Positions 1-9,331 of a DNA stretch of 64,000 bases are shown piece after piece. Numbering within the stretch: the stretch's first letter is position 1; each line of letters begins with the position of its first letter. The DNA is from Pseudomonas fluorescens (lineage in GTDB: Bacteria > Pseudomonadota > Gammaproteobacteria > Pseudomonadales > Pseudomonadaceae), in NCBI RefSeq assembly GCF_019212185.1, contig NZ_CP078138.1, positions 2,090,501 through 2,154,500 on the forward strand, written 5' to 3'. Under the pieces are notes generated by a model that saw nothing but the letters and a program-made list of their open reading frames with translations, had not been told where the DNA came from and made no database searches. The position numbers and the translations under genes are program-made.

Positions 1-2
1 AG

Positions 3-725
3 CACGCCTTCCTTGCCCGGGAAATGGGCGTGGAACTGGTGGAGGGCGCGGATCTGTTCGTGCGTGATGACAAAGTCTTCATGCGCACCACGGATGGGCC
101 GAAGGCCGTCGATGTGATCTACCGACGCCTCGACGATGCCTTCCTCGATCCATTGGCCTTCAATCCGGATTCAATGCTCGGGGTCCCGGGGCTGCTGTCG
201 TCCTATCGCAGCGGTAACGTGGTGCTGGCCAATGCCATCGGCACCGGAGTGGCAGATGACAAGTCGGTGTATCCGTATGTCACCGAGATGATTCGTTTCT
301 ACCTCGACGAAGAGCCGATCCTGCAAAACGTGCCGACCTGGCAGTGTCGCAATCCATCGGAGCTGTCACACGTGCTGGCCCATCTGCCGGAGTTGGTGGT
401 CAAGGAAACCCAGGGGTCCGGGGGCTACGGCATGCTGGTCGGCCCCGCTGCGACAGCCGCAGAGATCGAACTGTTTCGGGCACGGATCAAGGCCAAGCCG
501 CACGCCTATATCGCCCAACCGACGTTATCGCTGTCGACCTGCCCGACCTTTGTCGAAAACGGTATCGCGCCGCGCCATATCGACCTGCGGCCGTTCGTCC
601 TGTCCGGGCGTGAAACCCGCGTGGTGCCTGGCGGATTGACCCGAGTCGCGCTGCGTGAGGGCTCGTTGGTGGTCAACTCCTCACAGGGTGGTGGCACCAA
701 GGACACCTGGGTCGTCGAGGATTGA
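3..725 (+). CDS. Circularly permuted ATP-grasp protein (C-terminal part)
   Basis: The gene is cut by the left edge of the window. The frame is open from base 3 ([15 protein letters not shown]...) and ends at TGA 723-725, leaving about 240 residues. Seen: the text typical of the C-terminal half of circularly permuted ATP-grasp type 2 proteins, with a basic/glycine-rich nucleotide loop ([12 protein letters not shown]) and a late DLRPFVLSG segment. Known: these proteins are encoded with an alpha-E partner and a transglutaminase and are thought to make a peptide-like product. The same three-gene order follows here, 12 nt downstream. The true start lies outside the window; the substrate is unknown. 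Confidence 0.85.
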   Translation, partial: HAFLAREMGVELVEGADLFVRDDKVFMRTTDGPKAVDVIYRRLDDAFLDPLAFNPDSMLGVPGLLSSYRSGNVVLANAIGTGVADDKSVYPYVTEMIRFYLDEEPILQNVPTWQCRNPSELSHVLAHLPELVVKETQGSGGYGMLVGPAATAAEIELFRARIKAKPHAYIAQPTLSLSTCPTFVENGIAPRHIDLRPFVLSGRETRVVPGGLTRVALREGSLVVNSSQGGGTKDTWVVED

Positions 726-737
726 AGGAAACTTGCC

Positions 738-1688
738 ATGTTGAGTAGAACTGCTTCGGACCTGTATTGGATGTCGCGTTATCTGGAGCGGGCGGAAAAC
801 CTCGCACGGATGCTCGACATCAGCTATTCGCTGTCGCTGATGCCGCAGGACGGCCGCGGCGACGGCTTGCATGAACTGGCAATGCCCTTGCTGATCACCG
901 GCACACTGGACGATTACCTGGAGCGCCACGGGGCGCTGCACGCCGAGCGCCTGCTGCACTTCTTCGCCCTCGATGCGGCCAATCCCGCCAGCATTTACAG
1001 CTGCCTGGGCGCGGCGCGGGCCAGTGCGCATGCAGTGCGTGGGCGAATTACCGCCGACATGTGGGAAAACATCAACGCGACCTGGCTGGAAATACGCGGC
1101 ATTGCCGAGCAGGGCCTGGGTCGCTATGGCATGAGCCGCTTTTGCGAGTGGATCAAGGAGCGTTCGCACCTGTTTCGCGGTGCCTCCTACGGCACCATCA
1201 TGCGCAACGATGCCTTCCGTTTCATTCGTCTGGGGACCTTCGTCGAGCGCGCCGACAACACCCTGAGACTGCTGGATGCGCGCTACGAAATGGCCGGCGA
1301 CCAGGCGGAAGCCGTCAGTGATGGCACTGCTCACGCTTACTACCAGTGGAGCGCCTTGTTGCGGGCGTTGTCGTCATTCGAGGCTTACACCGAAATCTAT
1401 CGCGATGCACCGGGCGCCCGTCAGGTCGCCGAGCTGTTGTTGCTGCGGGCCGACGTGCCGCGTTCGTTGCGCGCCTGCACCGAGGAGATCGATCAGATCC
1501 TCGCCCAGCTTCCCGGTATCAACGGTCGGCCGGCGCAACGCCTCGCGGCGGAAATGGACGCACGCCTGCGCTACACCGGAATCAACGAAATCCTCGACGA
1601 AGGGCTGCACGCCTGGCTGAACGAGTTCATCCCGCTGGTGCGCCAGTTGGGCAACGCCATACACAGTTCCTACCTGGAGGCGGCATGA
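738..1688 (+). CDS. Alpha-E domain protein (DUF403)
   Basis: 316 residues starting MLSRTASDLYWMSRYLERAE, the standard opening of alpha-E proteins, a mostly helical domain rich in conserved Glu and Arg. GAAGGAAA before the ATG serves as ribosome-binding site. It sits 12 nt after the ATP-grasp gene, and its TGA overlaps the ATG of the following transglutaminase gene, so the three genes form one translationally coupled operon. Known of the family: it co-occurs with circularly permuted ATP-grasp proteins and transglutaminases; the biochemical role is not settled. Length is normal and nothing is broken. Confidence 0.9.
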   Translation: MLSRTASDLYWMSRYLERAENLARMLDISYSLSLMPQDGRGDGLHELAMPLLITGTLDDYLERHGALHAERLLHFFALDAANPASIYSCLGAARASAHAVRGRITADMWENINATWLEIRGIAEQGLGRYGMSRFCEWIKERSHLFRGASYGTIMRNDAFRFIRLGTFVERADNTLRLLDARYEMAGDQAEAVSDGTAHAYYQWSALLRALSSFEAYTEIYRDAPGARQVAELLLLRADVPRSLRACTEEIDQILAQLPGINGRPAQRLAAEMDARLRYTGINEILDEGLHAWLNEFIPLVRQLGNAIHSSYLEAA

Positions 1689-2494
1689 GACTTTCCATTA
1701 GCCACGAAACCACCTACCACTACGATGATCAGGTGCGAGCGAGCATTCAGTATGTGCGCCTGACGCCCCACGACAGCGAGCGCCAGCACGTACTCAGTTG
1801 GCAGTTGGAGCTGCCGCGACCGGTGCGCGCCCAACTCGACCCCTTCGGCAATATCCTGCATGTGCTGACGCTGGACGAACCGCACGATGCGATCATCATT
1901 GGCGCGCGCGGGCTGGTCGAGATTGATGAGCAGCGCGAGGCTGAACACGAACAGCAATCGGCGTTGCCCTTTCTCCGGTTCACCCGCTTGACCGAGGCGG
2001 ATGAGGCCTTGCGTGCATTCGCCGAACAGCAGTGTAAGCAACGGCGAGACCGCAGCGCGCTGATCGACCTGATGCACGGTCTGAACCGACACATGACCTA
2101 CACACCTGGTTCTACCGCGGTGGAAACCCGCGCCGCGGACGCCTTCGCCGGACGCGCAGGTGTCTGTCAGGATCACGCCCACGCGTTTATCGCCTGCGCC
2201 CGCAGTCTCGGGGTTCCGGCGCGTTATGTGTCGGGGTACCTGTACAGTGAAAACAGCGAGCATCTGGCCAGCCATGCCTGGGCCGAAGCCTGGATCGACG
2301 ATGCCTGGTACAGCTTCGACGTCACCAACCAACTGGCCCGGCCGGAGCGTCATTTGAAGCTGGCAGTCGGCCTCGATTACCTGGACGCCTGCCCGGTGCG
2401 CGGGATGCGTCGCGGCGGCGGCTACGAGCAGATGCACGCCAAGGTACTTGTCTCGCCCATGCCGCTGCCGGTGATCACCGTGCAGCAGCAATAG
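1685..2494 (+). CDS. Transglutaminase-like cysteine protease family protein
   Basis: 269 residues. The start at 1685 is chosen because the ATG overlaps the upstream stop (ATGA) and gives the family's usual opening MRLSISHETTYHYDD. A beta-sandwich N-terminal domain is followed by the transglutaminase core with Cys161 (GVCQDHAHAF), His in ASHAWAEAW and Asp in YSFDVTN, a complete Cys-His-Asp triad. Third gene of the ATP-grasp/alpha-E/transglutaminase operon. Inference: it hydrolyses or transfers an amide bond in the peptide-like product of that cluster. Confidence 0.9.
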   Translation: MRLSISHETTYHYDDQVRASIQYVRLTPHDSERQHVLSWQLELPRPVRAQLDPFGNILHVLTLDEPHDAIIIGARGLVEIDEQREAEHEQQSALPFLRFTRLTEADEALRAFAEQQCKQRRDRSALIDLMHGLNRHMTYTPGSTAVETRAADAFAGRAGVCQDHAHAFIACARSLGVPARYVSGYLYSENSEHLASHAWAEAWIDDAWYSFDVTNQLARPERHLKLAVGLDYLDACPVRGMRRGGGYEQMHAKVLVSPMPLPVITVQQQ

Positions 2495-2501
2495 TCGACC
2501 A

Positions 2502-3308
2502 TCAGGGATTGGTTTTGCGCCCGGCCATGTGCCGCAGATAGTCGACGAGCATCTGCAACTCGGCGTCTGGCAACACCGCGGTGGAGAAGCCCGGCATCTT
2601 CGCCTGCGGCCATTGGCGCAGGCTCTGCGGATCGCGAATGTAGCGGGTGAGGAATTCGGCGCCGAAATATTCAGTGGGGCTGTAGGGAATGTTCAGGTCC
2701 GGACCGAATTGCGCGTCCCCCGCGCCATTAAGGCGATGGCAGGCCAAGCAGTTCTTCTGGAATAGGGCGAAGCCTTGATTGATTGGGTCATTGGCGGCCA
2801 GGGCCGGGTCAGGCAGCAGGGCAGGGAAGCGTTCGGCAACGGCAGCCAGGCGCTTGATGCTGGCGACCTGGAAGGGCCACTGTTCAGGGCTGATATGCCC
2901 GATTTCCGGGTGGGTCCACACCAGATAGAACGGCCCTGCGCTGGGTTTGCCGCTCGCCAGGGGCGGCCAGGGTTGCGCCGGGTCCTCGATGGCCAGCCAT
3001 GCCTTTGCGCCTTGGGTATTCATGAGCGGTGCGGCTGGCAGTTCGGCGGCAAAACCGTCCAGGGCCACGGCCTGCAAGTGGTCCGAATCCTTGATACCCG
3101 CCAGCAGGACCGCCAGCGGTACGGCGCGGTACTGCATGTCGCGTTTGTAGGAGACATCGTCAGTGACGGTGATGGTTCGCGCCTGCGGCAATTGCAGCAA
3201 TTCCCGGGTCTGCCAAGTGCGGCTGCCGTTGCCCAGGTCCAGCACCAGTTGCGCGGCCTGTAAAGGCAGGCCAAGCAACAGGGCGGCAAGGAAGAGTAGG
3301 GTTTTCAC
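2502..3308 (-). CDS. c-type cytochrome with N-terminal molybdopterin-oxidoreductase-like domain
   Basis: 268 residues with a signal peptide (MKTLLFLAALLLGLPLQAAQ), so the protein is periplasmic. Residues about 20-160 resemble the small domain of molybdopterin-dependent oxidoreductases, with the features of a TWQTRELLQLPQ loop, DGFAAELP and a WTHPE segment, but no evident cofactor cysteine. Residues about 175-260 form a class I cytochrome c with one CLACH haem site and a distal Met in KMPGF. It is convergent with the transglutaminase gene (7 nt apart). Partner and substrate unknown; likely an electron carrier for a periplasmic oxidoreductase. Confidence 0.8.
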   Translation of the reverse strand: MKTLLFLAALLLGLPLQAAQLVLDLGNGSRTWQTRELLQLPQARTITVTDDVSYKRDMQYRAVPLAVLLAGIKDSDHLQAVALDGFAAELPAAPLMNTQGAKAWLAIEDPAQPWPPLASGKPSAGPFYLVWTHPEIGHISPEQWPFQVASIKRLAAVAERFPALLPDPALAANDPINQGFALFQKNCLACHRLNGAGDAQFGPDLNIPYSPTEYFGAEFLTRYIRDPQSLRQWPQAKMPGFSTAVLPDAELQMLVDYLRHMAGRKTNP

Positions 3309-3418
3309 GTGATCGCCATCCGGTCGTGGTTATGCCGTGAAGGTTGGCACAGGCACGATAGCTCGAACAGCGGACACAGCAGATATTGCGTAGGAGAGCA
3401 TAAGTTGTGGGCGCTGGC

Positions 3419-3514
3419 TTATCCGATGACCTTCGTCAGGTTCGGCAAAATCAGCAGCAGGGTAGTGGCGAACAGAATGAGCCCGGCTTGACGCACTTTT
3501 GGTTGTTTGAACAT
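3419..3514 (-). CDS. 31-residue membrane peptide
   Basis: A 96-nt frame (ATG at 3514, TAA ending at 3419) encodes a peptide beginning MFKQPKVRQAG, followed by a hydrophobic stretch (LILFATTLLLILP) and a short polar tail ending KVIG. AAGGCGG lies about 8 nt before the ATG, an excellent ribosome-binding site. The positive N-terminus followed by one membrane span is typical of small inner-membrane proteins. It lies on the same strand as, and just upstream of, the cytochrome gene (110 nt away). I do not recognise a named family. Confidence 0.6.
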   Translation of the reverse strand: MFKQPKVRQAGLILFATTLLLILPNLTKVIG

Positions 3515-3918
3515 GGCTGACCGCCTTTTTTGTTATTTCCTGAGCGTCGAATGCTTGCCTGCATTTCTCCATGACGGCAAAGCGCTTTTTCTTACTTCTC
3601 TGGGTACGGGGGCCTCGGCAAAACCCGACGACAACCTCGTACTCTTACCTTAGGGGCCGCACGGGCTGCGGTTTAGATCCATTTCATATCAGCTTGGTGC
3701 GGAAAGTTTCTAAAAGCGCATAAGGCCTATTGCCAGCTGCTGTGCCGCCCTTTTGCTAGACAGTCCGCCGTCCTGAAACGGTTAACCCGATAGCTGACTA
3801 CCGTTCGTCTGAGCGTCGACGTCAAGGTTATTGAGCGCTTGAGTCATTGAATCCAACGTCGCACGGCATAAGGTGACGTTTCATTGACCTGCTGCCTGCC
3901 TGGCCCTACGAGGATGTC
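3515..3918. other. 404-base intergenic region
   Basis: Divergent regulatory region between the 31-residue peptide (left) and the thiolase (right). The ribosome-binding site of the peptide is at its left edge and that of the thiolase (CGAGGATGTC) at its right edge. A block at about 3600-3710 (CTCTGGGTACGGGGGCCTC onward) has no coding character and could carry a promoter or small RNA, but I see no terminator or hairpin strong enough to claim one. Confidence 0.4.
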
Positions 3919-5124
3919 ATGACCCAAGCCTTGATTTTCGATGCGATACGCACTCCCCGTGGCCGTGGCAAGGCCGACGGTGCGCTGTACAGCGTCAAAC
4001 CGGTGAGTCTGCTGGCCGGTCTGTTGGCGGCGCTGCAACAGCGCACGCAACTGGATACCAGTCAGGTCGATGACATCGTCCTGGGGTGCGTCACCCCGGT
4101 GGGTGATCAGGGGGCTGACATCGCCAAGACCGCCGCGTTGGTGGCCGATTGGGATGTCAGCGTCGCCGGCGTGCAGATCAACCGGTTCTGTGCCTCGGGC
4201 CTTGAGGCGGTCAACCTTGGCGCGATGAAAGTGCGTTCCGGCTTCGAGGACCTGGTGGTGGTCGGTGGCGTCGAGTCAATGTCGCGGGTCCCCATGGGCA
4301 GCGACGGTGGGGCTTGGGCGATGGACCCACAGACTAACCTGCACACGCACTTCACTCCGCAGGGCGTCGGCGCTGATCTAATTGCCACGCTTGAAGGCTT
4401 CAGCCGCGAGGACGTCGACCGTTTCGCCCTGCAATCCCAACTCAAGGCGGCTCGCGCCCGGGCAGATGGCTCCTTCAGCAAATCCCTGGTGCCGGTGCAG
4501 GACCAGAACGGCATTGTGTTGCTTGATCATGACGAATTCATTCGCGCCGACTCGACGCTCGAAGGCCTGGGCAAGCTTAAGCCGAGTTTCGAAATGATCG
4601 GCCAGATGGGTTTCGACGCCACCGCGCTGCGGGTCTACAGCCATGTCGAACGGATTCACCACGTGCATACGCCGGGCAACAGTTCGGGGATCGTCGACGG
4701 CGCTGCGCTGATGCTGGTTGGCTCCGAAGCCAAGGGCAAAGCCCTGGGTTTGCAGGCGCGTGCGCGAATTGTCGCCACCGCCGTCACCAGCACCGACCCG
4801 ACCATCATGCTCACCGGGCCCGCGCCAGCGACGCGCAAGGCCTTGGCCAAGGCCGGGTTGCGGGTTGAAGACATCGATCTGTTCGAGGTCAACGAAGCCT
4901 TCGCCTCGGTGGTGCTCAAGTTCATCAAGGACATGGCCGTCGACCCGGCCAAGGTCAACGTCAACGGAGGCTCGATTGCCCTGGGTCATCCGCTGGGTGC
5001 TACCGGCTGCGCGATTCTCGGCACCTTGCTTGATGAACTGGAGGTGCGCCAGCAACGCTATGGCCTGGCCACACTCTGTGTCGGCGGCGGCATGGGTATC
5101 GCCACCATCATCGAGCGCCTTTGA
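3919..5124 (+). CDS. Acetyl-CoA C-acyltransferase (thiolase)
   Basis: 401 residues. Thiolase that cleaves 3-ketoacyl-CoA or condenses acetyl-CoA. Active-site Cys91 ([12 protein letters not shown]), [19 protein letters not shown] with the catalytic His, and the C-terminal CVGGGMG motif are all present. The start at 3919 follows GAGGATGTC. The gene is 26 nt before a FadB-like multifunctional protein, so the pair supplies hydratase, dehydrogenase and thiolase steps of a second, FadB/FadA-like beta-oxidation complex. It is longer than typical FadA (about 390) and shorter than FadI (about 436), so I give no symbol. Which fatty acid it serves cannot be told. Confidence 0.92.
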   Translation: MTQALIFDAIRTPRGRGKADGALYSVKPVSLLAGLLAALQQRTQLDTSQVDDIVLGCVTPVGDQGADIAKTAALVADWDVSVAGVQINRFCASGLEAVNLGAMKVRSGFEDLVVVGGVESMSRVPMGSDGGAWAMDPQTNLHTHFTPQGVGADLIATLEGFSREDVDRFALQSQLKAARARADGSFSKSLVPVQDQNGIVLLDHDEFIRADSTLEGLGKLKPSFEMIGQMGFDATALRVYSHVERIHHVHTPGNSSGIVDGAALMLVGSEAKGKALGLQARARIVATAVTSTDPTIMLTGPAPATRKALAKAGLRVEDIDLFEVNEAFASVVLKFIKDMAVDPAKVNVNGGSIALGHPLGATGCAILGTLLDELEVRQQRYGLATLCVGGGMGIATIIERL

Positions 5125-5150
5125 GCCCCCTGACTGCGAGGAACTGTTCC

Positions 5151-7295
5151 ATGAATGAAGCCATTCGTTACGAAGCAGGCCAGGACCGCATCGTGGTGCT
5201 GACCATCGACATGCCCGGCCAGAGCGCCAACACCATGAACGCGGCGTACGGCGCAGCCATGGCCACGTGTGTGGCGCGTCTGTTGGCGGAAAAGGAATCG
5301 ATCGCCGGGGTGATCATCACCTCGGCGAAAAAGACCTTTTTCGCCGGCGGCGACCTCAACGAGCTGATCAAGGTCGACAAGGCGCACGCCAAGGCCTTTT
5401 ACGACCGGGTGCTGGAGCTCAAGCAACAATTGCGAACCCTGGAAACCCTCGGCAAGCCCGTCGTGGCGGCGATCAACGGTGCGGCATTGGGCGGTGGCTG
5501 GGAGATCTGCCTGGCGTGCCATCATCGGATTGCACTGGACCATCCCTCGTTGCAGATCGGCCTGCCGGAAGTGACCCTGGGCCTGTTGCCAGGCGGCGGT
5601 GGGGTAGTGCGCATGGTGCGCAAACTGGGACTGGAAAAAGCCCTGCCGTATTTGCTAGAAGGCAAGAAGGTGCGGGCGGCGCAAGCCCTGCAGGCTGGGC
5701 TGGTGGATCAGTTGGCGGTTGATCGTGACGAGCTGCTGGCCAAGGCCCGCGCCTGGATCCTGGCCAACCCCGCGCCGCAACAACCCTGGGATGTGAAGGG
5801 TTACCAGATTCCCGGCGGCACGCCCTCCCATCCCAAGGTCGCGCAAATGCTCGCCATCGCCCCGTCGATCCTGCGCAGCAAGACCCAGGGCTGCATGCCA
5901 GCCCCGGAAAAGATCCTTTGTGCGGCGGTCGAGGGCGCGCAGGTGGATTTCGACACCGCGCAGTTGATCGAGACCCGTTACTTCACAGAGCTGACCACCG
6001 GCCAGGTGGCGAAGAACATGATCGGGACCTTCTGGTTCCAACTCAACCAGATCAACGCCGGCGGTTCGCGGCCTCAGAGCTTTGCCCCCTATGTGACGCG
6101 CAAGGTCGGGGTGCTGGGCGCGGGCATGATGGGCGCCGGAATAGCCTATGTCAGCGCCGTCGCCGGGATCGAGGTGGTACTCAAGGACATCAATCTGGCG
6201 GCGGCCGAGAAGGGCAAGGCGCATTCGGCGGCATTACTCGACAAGAAGGTTGCCCGTGGCCAGCTCAGCATTGAGCAACGCGATATCACGCTGGCACGCA
6301 TCCAGCCCACTGCCCAGGATGCCGATCTCGCGGGTTGCGACCTGATTATCGAAGCCGTCTTCGAAGACCGCGAACTCAAGGCCAGGGTTTCGGCGGCGGC
6401 GCAGCAGGTGGTCGGTGACCAGGCGCTGATCGCCTCCAACACCTCGACCTTGCCGATCACCGGCCTCGCCCGGGCAGTCCCGGATCCGAGCAAGTTCATT
6501 GGCCTGCATTTCTTCAGCCCGGTGGACAAGATGCCTTTGGTGGAAATCATCAAAGGTGCGCAAACCAGCGACGAGAGCCTGGCCCGAGGCTTCGATTTTG
6601 TCCTGCAAATCAAAAAGACTCCAATTGTGGTCAATGACAGTCGCGGCTTCTTCACCTCGCGAGTCTTTGGCACCTTCACCAACGAAGGGATTGCCATGCT
6701 TGGCGAGGGGGTTGCCGCGCCGTTGATCGAAACCGAGGCGCGCAAGGCCGGGATGCCCATCGGTCCGCTGGCGATTTCCGACGAAGTCTCGCTGAGCCTG
6801 ATGAGTCATATCCGCCAGCAGACCGCCAAAGACCTGGAGGCCGAAGACCGGCCGCTGCCCAGTCATCCGGCGTTCGCCATGATCGACCTGATGCTCAACC
6901 AGTATCAGCGTGCAGGCAAGGTGGCCGGCGCGGGTTTCTATGACTATCCGCCAGGGGCGCAGAAGCACCTGTGGCCTGAGCTGAAAGCGCGTTTCGAGCG
7001 CGCCGACCGGCAAATCCCGGCCAAGGATGTGCGCGACCGCCTGTTGTTCGTACAAGCCCTGGAAACCGTGCGCTGTGTCGAGGAGGGCGTGCTGATGTCG
7101 ACGGCGGACGCCAACATCGGCTCGATTTTCGGCATCGGCTTTGCGCCCTGGACGGGCGGGGCGCTGCAGTTCATCAACCAGTATGGGGTCAAGGATTTCG
7201 TCGCGCGCAGCCAGTATCTGACCGAGCAATATGGCGAACGCTTCACCCCGCCGGCGTTGCTGCTGGCGAAAGCGTCGCGGGGCGAGCTGTTTTAA
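5151..7295 (+). CDS. FadB-like 3-hydroxyacyl-CoA dehydrogenase / enoyl-CoA hydratase
   Basis: 714 residues. The frame is also open from an upstream TTG at 5121 overlapping the thiolase stop, but ATG 5151 has GAGGAAC 8 nt before it and is preferred. Residues about 1-190 are a crotonase domain (FFAGGDLNEL oxyanion loop, NGAALGGGWEICLACH, GLPEVTLGLLPGGGG). Residues about 310-490 are the NAD-binding dehydrogenase domain (GVLGAGMMGAGIAYVSA), followed by C-terminal dehydrogenase repeats with HFFSPVDKMPLVEII and NDSRGFFTSR. Cytoplasmic fatty-acid beta-oxidation, partner of the preceding thiolase. Confidence 0.92.
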   Translation: MNEAIRYEAGQDRIVVLTIDMPGQSANTMNAAYGAAMATCVARLLAEKESIAGVIITSAKKTFFAGGDLNELIKVDKAHAKAFYDRVLELKQQLRTLETLGKPVVAAINGAALGGGWEICLACHHRIALDHPSLQIGLPEVTLGLLPGGGGVVRMVRKLGLEKALPYLLEGKKVRAAQALQAGLVDQLAVDRDELLAKARAWILANPAPQQPWDVKGYQIPGGTPSHPKVAQMLAIAPSILRSKTQGCMPAPEKILCAAVEGAQVDFDTAQLIETRYFTELTTGQVAKNMIGTFWFQLNQINAGGSRPQSFAPYVTRKVGVLGAGMMGAGIAYVSAVAGIEVVLKDINLAAAEKGKAHSAALLDKKVARGQLSIEQRDITLARIQPTAQDADLAGCDLIIEAVFEDRELKARVSAAAQQVVGDQALIASNTSTLPITGLARAVPDPSKFIGLHFFSPVDKMPLVEIIKGAQTSDESLARGFDFVLQIKKTPIVVNDSRGFFTSRVFGTFTNEGIAMLGEGVAAPLIETEARKAGMPIGPLAISDEVSLSLMSHIRQQTAKDLEAEDRPLPSHPAFAMIDLMLNQYQRAGKVAGAGFYDYPPGAQKHLWPELKARFERADRQIPAKDVRDRLLFVQALETVRCVEEGVLMSTADANIGSIFGIGFAPWTGGALQFINQYGVKDFVARSQYLTEQYGERFTPPALLLAKASRGELF

Positions 7296-7390
7296 GCGCA
7301 TGATGGGGATTGGAGGGCTTGCCTTGTCACGGTGTTTCGAGGCAGGCTCTGGGGTGTTCATTATTCCCATCATCGTGTCAGGTATTTTTT

Positions 7391-8119
7391 ATGTCGCTAC
7401 GCATCTGCATTCTGGAAACCGACAACCTGCGTCCAGAACTGGTCGATCAATACCAGGGTTACGGGCAGATGTTCCAGCGTCTGTTTTCCCAACAGCCGAT
7501 CGCTGCCGAGTTCACCGTCTATAACGTGGTGCAGGGCGAATACCCCAGCGACGACCTGAGCTTCGATGCCTACCTGGTTACCGGCAGCAAGGCCGATTCG
7601 TTCGGCACCGACCCTTGGATCGAAACCCTGCGCACCTACCTGTTGGCGCGTTACGAGCGTGGCGACAAGCTGCTGGGTGTGTGTTTCGGCCATCAATTGC
7701 TGGCCCTGCTGCTGGGTGGCAAGAGTGAACGCGCTACCCAGGGGTGGGGCGTCGGCACTCACAGCTATAAACTGGCGGCCAAAGCGCCGTGGATGAGTCC
7801 GGTGCGGGAAGAGTTGACGTTATTGATCAGCCATCAGGATCAGGTCACTCAGTTGCCGGAAAACGCCACGGTGATCGCCTCCAGCGATTTCTGCCCGTAC
7901 GCCGCCTATCATATCAACGATCAGGTGCTGTGCTTCCAGGGCCACCCGGAATTCATTCACGACTATTCGCGGGCGTTGCTCGATATCCGCCAGGAATTTC
8001 TTGGCGAACAGATCTATCAGAAGGGCGTGGCCAGCCTGGCCCAGGACCATCATGGCACCACGGTTGCCGAGTGGATGATGCGTTTTGTTGCCCACAAGCC
8101 GCAAAACCAGGCGTCCTGA
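7391..8119 (+). CDS. Class I glutamine amidotransferase
   Basis: 242 residues. ATG 7391 is chosen because the family starts MSLRICILETDNLRPEL; upstream in-frame codons look non-coding. The GATase1 fold shows nucleophile Cys98 in GVCFGHQLL, a later GHPEF His, and a downstream Glu. Lack of a synthetase domain makes it a free-standing amidotransferase or gamma-glutamyl hydrolase, like the GMP-synthase-related proteins found in many Pseudomonas. It stands alone between beta-oxidation genes and mgtC, so context does not name a substrate. Confidence 0.85.
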   Translation: MSLRICILETDNLRPELVDQYQGYGQMFQRLFSQQPIAAEFTVYNVVQGEYPSDDLSFDAYLVTGSKADSFGTDPWIETLRTYLLARYERGDKLLGVCFGHQLLALLLGGKSERATQGWGVGTHSYKLAAKAPWMSPVREELTLLISHQDQVTQLPENATVIASSDFCPYAAYHINDQVLCFQGHPEFIHDYSRALLDIRQEFLGEQIYQKGVASLAQDHHGTTVAEWMMRFVAHKPQNQAS

Positions 8120-8514
8120 TTCGCCGTCAGTGCAGCCGGCGGCTGAACCCTCGCTGAACGCTCCGGGGAATGGTCAAAGGCTGCCTGTTTCATAGGTTTA
8201 CTCAAATAAACCGGAGGCGTAAGCTGCGCGCGTTTTCATTAATTGCGGAGACCCACAGTGGGTACTTGTTCGAGTGACAGTTGTCGACCGGTTTTGCTGA
8301 CCGGCACCTTCTCGGCAAGATAACGCGCAATCCCTGTTGCCGTTGTCGCGCTGAAAAACAGCGAACAGCGGCATCCCGATCCCGGTCCCAGGCGGCCGAT
8401 TCCCTTTGCCCCTTTCATCGACACTTGCCCTGGCCCATGGTGCCGGGACAGCGCTCGGCCGTATCTGGCTGTTGGTCTCCCCGTTGCCACCGTATCGAGG
8501 CAAGGAATAGCGCC
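8120..8514 (+). promoter_or_regulatory. Long leader/intergenic region before mgtC
   Basis: 395 bases separate the amidotransferase stop from the mgtC start. Visible structures: a 6-bp hairpin GGTTTA/TAAACC at 8195-8212, a perfect ACCCACAGTGGGT palindrome at 8251-8263, and paired ACCGG blocks at 8286-8304. The frame of mgtC is open without a stop from TTG 8281. mgtC genes in enterobacteria have long regulatory leaders responding to Mg2+, ATP or proline; that this one does is inference. Confidence 0.4.
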
Positions 8515-9231
8515 ATGCAAGCCATCAACAACATCAACCTCAATTCGCTGGTCGACACCCTGGTCAGCCTCAGCGCCGCGTTCATCCTCGGAGGCCTGAT
8601 CGGCTTCGAGCGTCAGTACCGGCAACGCACGGCGGGCCTGCGCACCAATGTGCTGGTGGCGGTCGGTGCGGCAATTTTTGTCGACATGGCCAACCGCCTG
8701 GGCGGTGCCGAAGGCGCGGTGCGCGTGGTGGCCTACGTGGTCTCCGGGATCGGCTTTCTCGGCGCTGGGGTGATCATGCGTGAAGAGGGCAACGTACGCG
8801 GCCTGAATACTGCCGCCACGCTGTGGGCATCGGCGGCGGTGGGGGCGTGCGCCGGCGCCGACCTGGTCCTCGAAGCGCTGCTGGGCACGTTATTTGTGCT
8901 GGCGGCCAACACCTTGCTGCGACCTATCGTCAACAACATCAACCGCCAGCCGATGGATGTGGTGTCTGCCGAGGTCACGAATATCGTTTACGTCATCGCC
9001 CGACGCTCGACGCAGAAAGCGGTTTTTGCCTTGCTGGAAGCCGAACTTGAGCGCAGCAACTATCCGGCCAGCGATGTCGATGTGCATGCCTTTGGCAGTG
9101 ACGAAGTGGAAATCGAGGCGACCTTGGCCACGACCTCTGTCGACGGCGACGAACTGGATGCGCTGGTGGCGCGGCTGAGCCTGTCGCCGTTGGTGCAGCA
9201 GGCGTTCTGGAGTCCGAGTACGACCGAGTAG
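8515..9231 (+). CDS. mgtC: MgtC/SapB family inner-membrane protein
   Basis: 238 residues. ATG 8515 follows GAGGCAAGGAATAGCGCC, a good ribosome-binding site. The N-terminal about 130 residues carry hydrophobic helices with the family signature GGLIGFERQYRQRTAGLRT and GIGFLGAGVIM. The C-terminal about 90 residues are a soluble ACT-like domain. Known: MgtC proteins support growth under Mg2+ limitation and inside macrophages, and inhibit F-type ATP synthase in some species. No mgtA or mgtB gene is adjacent. Confidence 0.88.
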   Translation: MQAINNINLNSLVDTLVSLSAAFILGGLIGFERQYRQRTAGLRTNVLVAVGAAIFVDMANRLGGAEGAVRVVAYVVSGIGFLGAGVIMREEGNVRGLNTAATLWASAAVGACAGADLVLEALLGTLFVLAANTLLRPIVNNINRQPMDVVSAEVTNIVYVIARRSTQKAVFALLEAELERSNYPASDVDVHAFGSDEVEIEATLATTSVDGDELDALVARLSLSPLVQQAFWSPSTTE

Positions 9232-9331
9232 TAGGCATCCTCCGGATGCGCCGCCCTGTGCTATGCGCTGGCTGCATGGGATGCGGATCGATTAAAAAAC
9301 AGGGTGGTCAATGGAACTGTTTCTTTCGGAA

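Noticed and set aside
8281..8514. In-frame upstream extension of mgtC from TTG 8281
   Set aside because: Composition is Arg/Ser/Cys-rich and unlike an MgtC N-terminus, and the ribosome-binding site supports ATG 8515; kept only as a leader observation.
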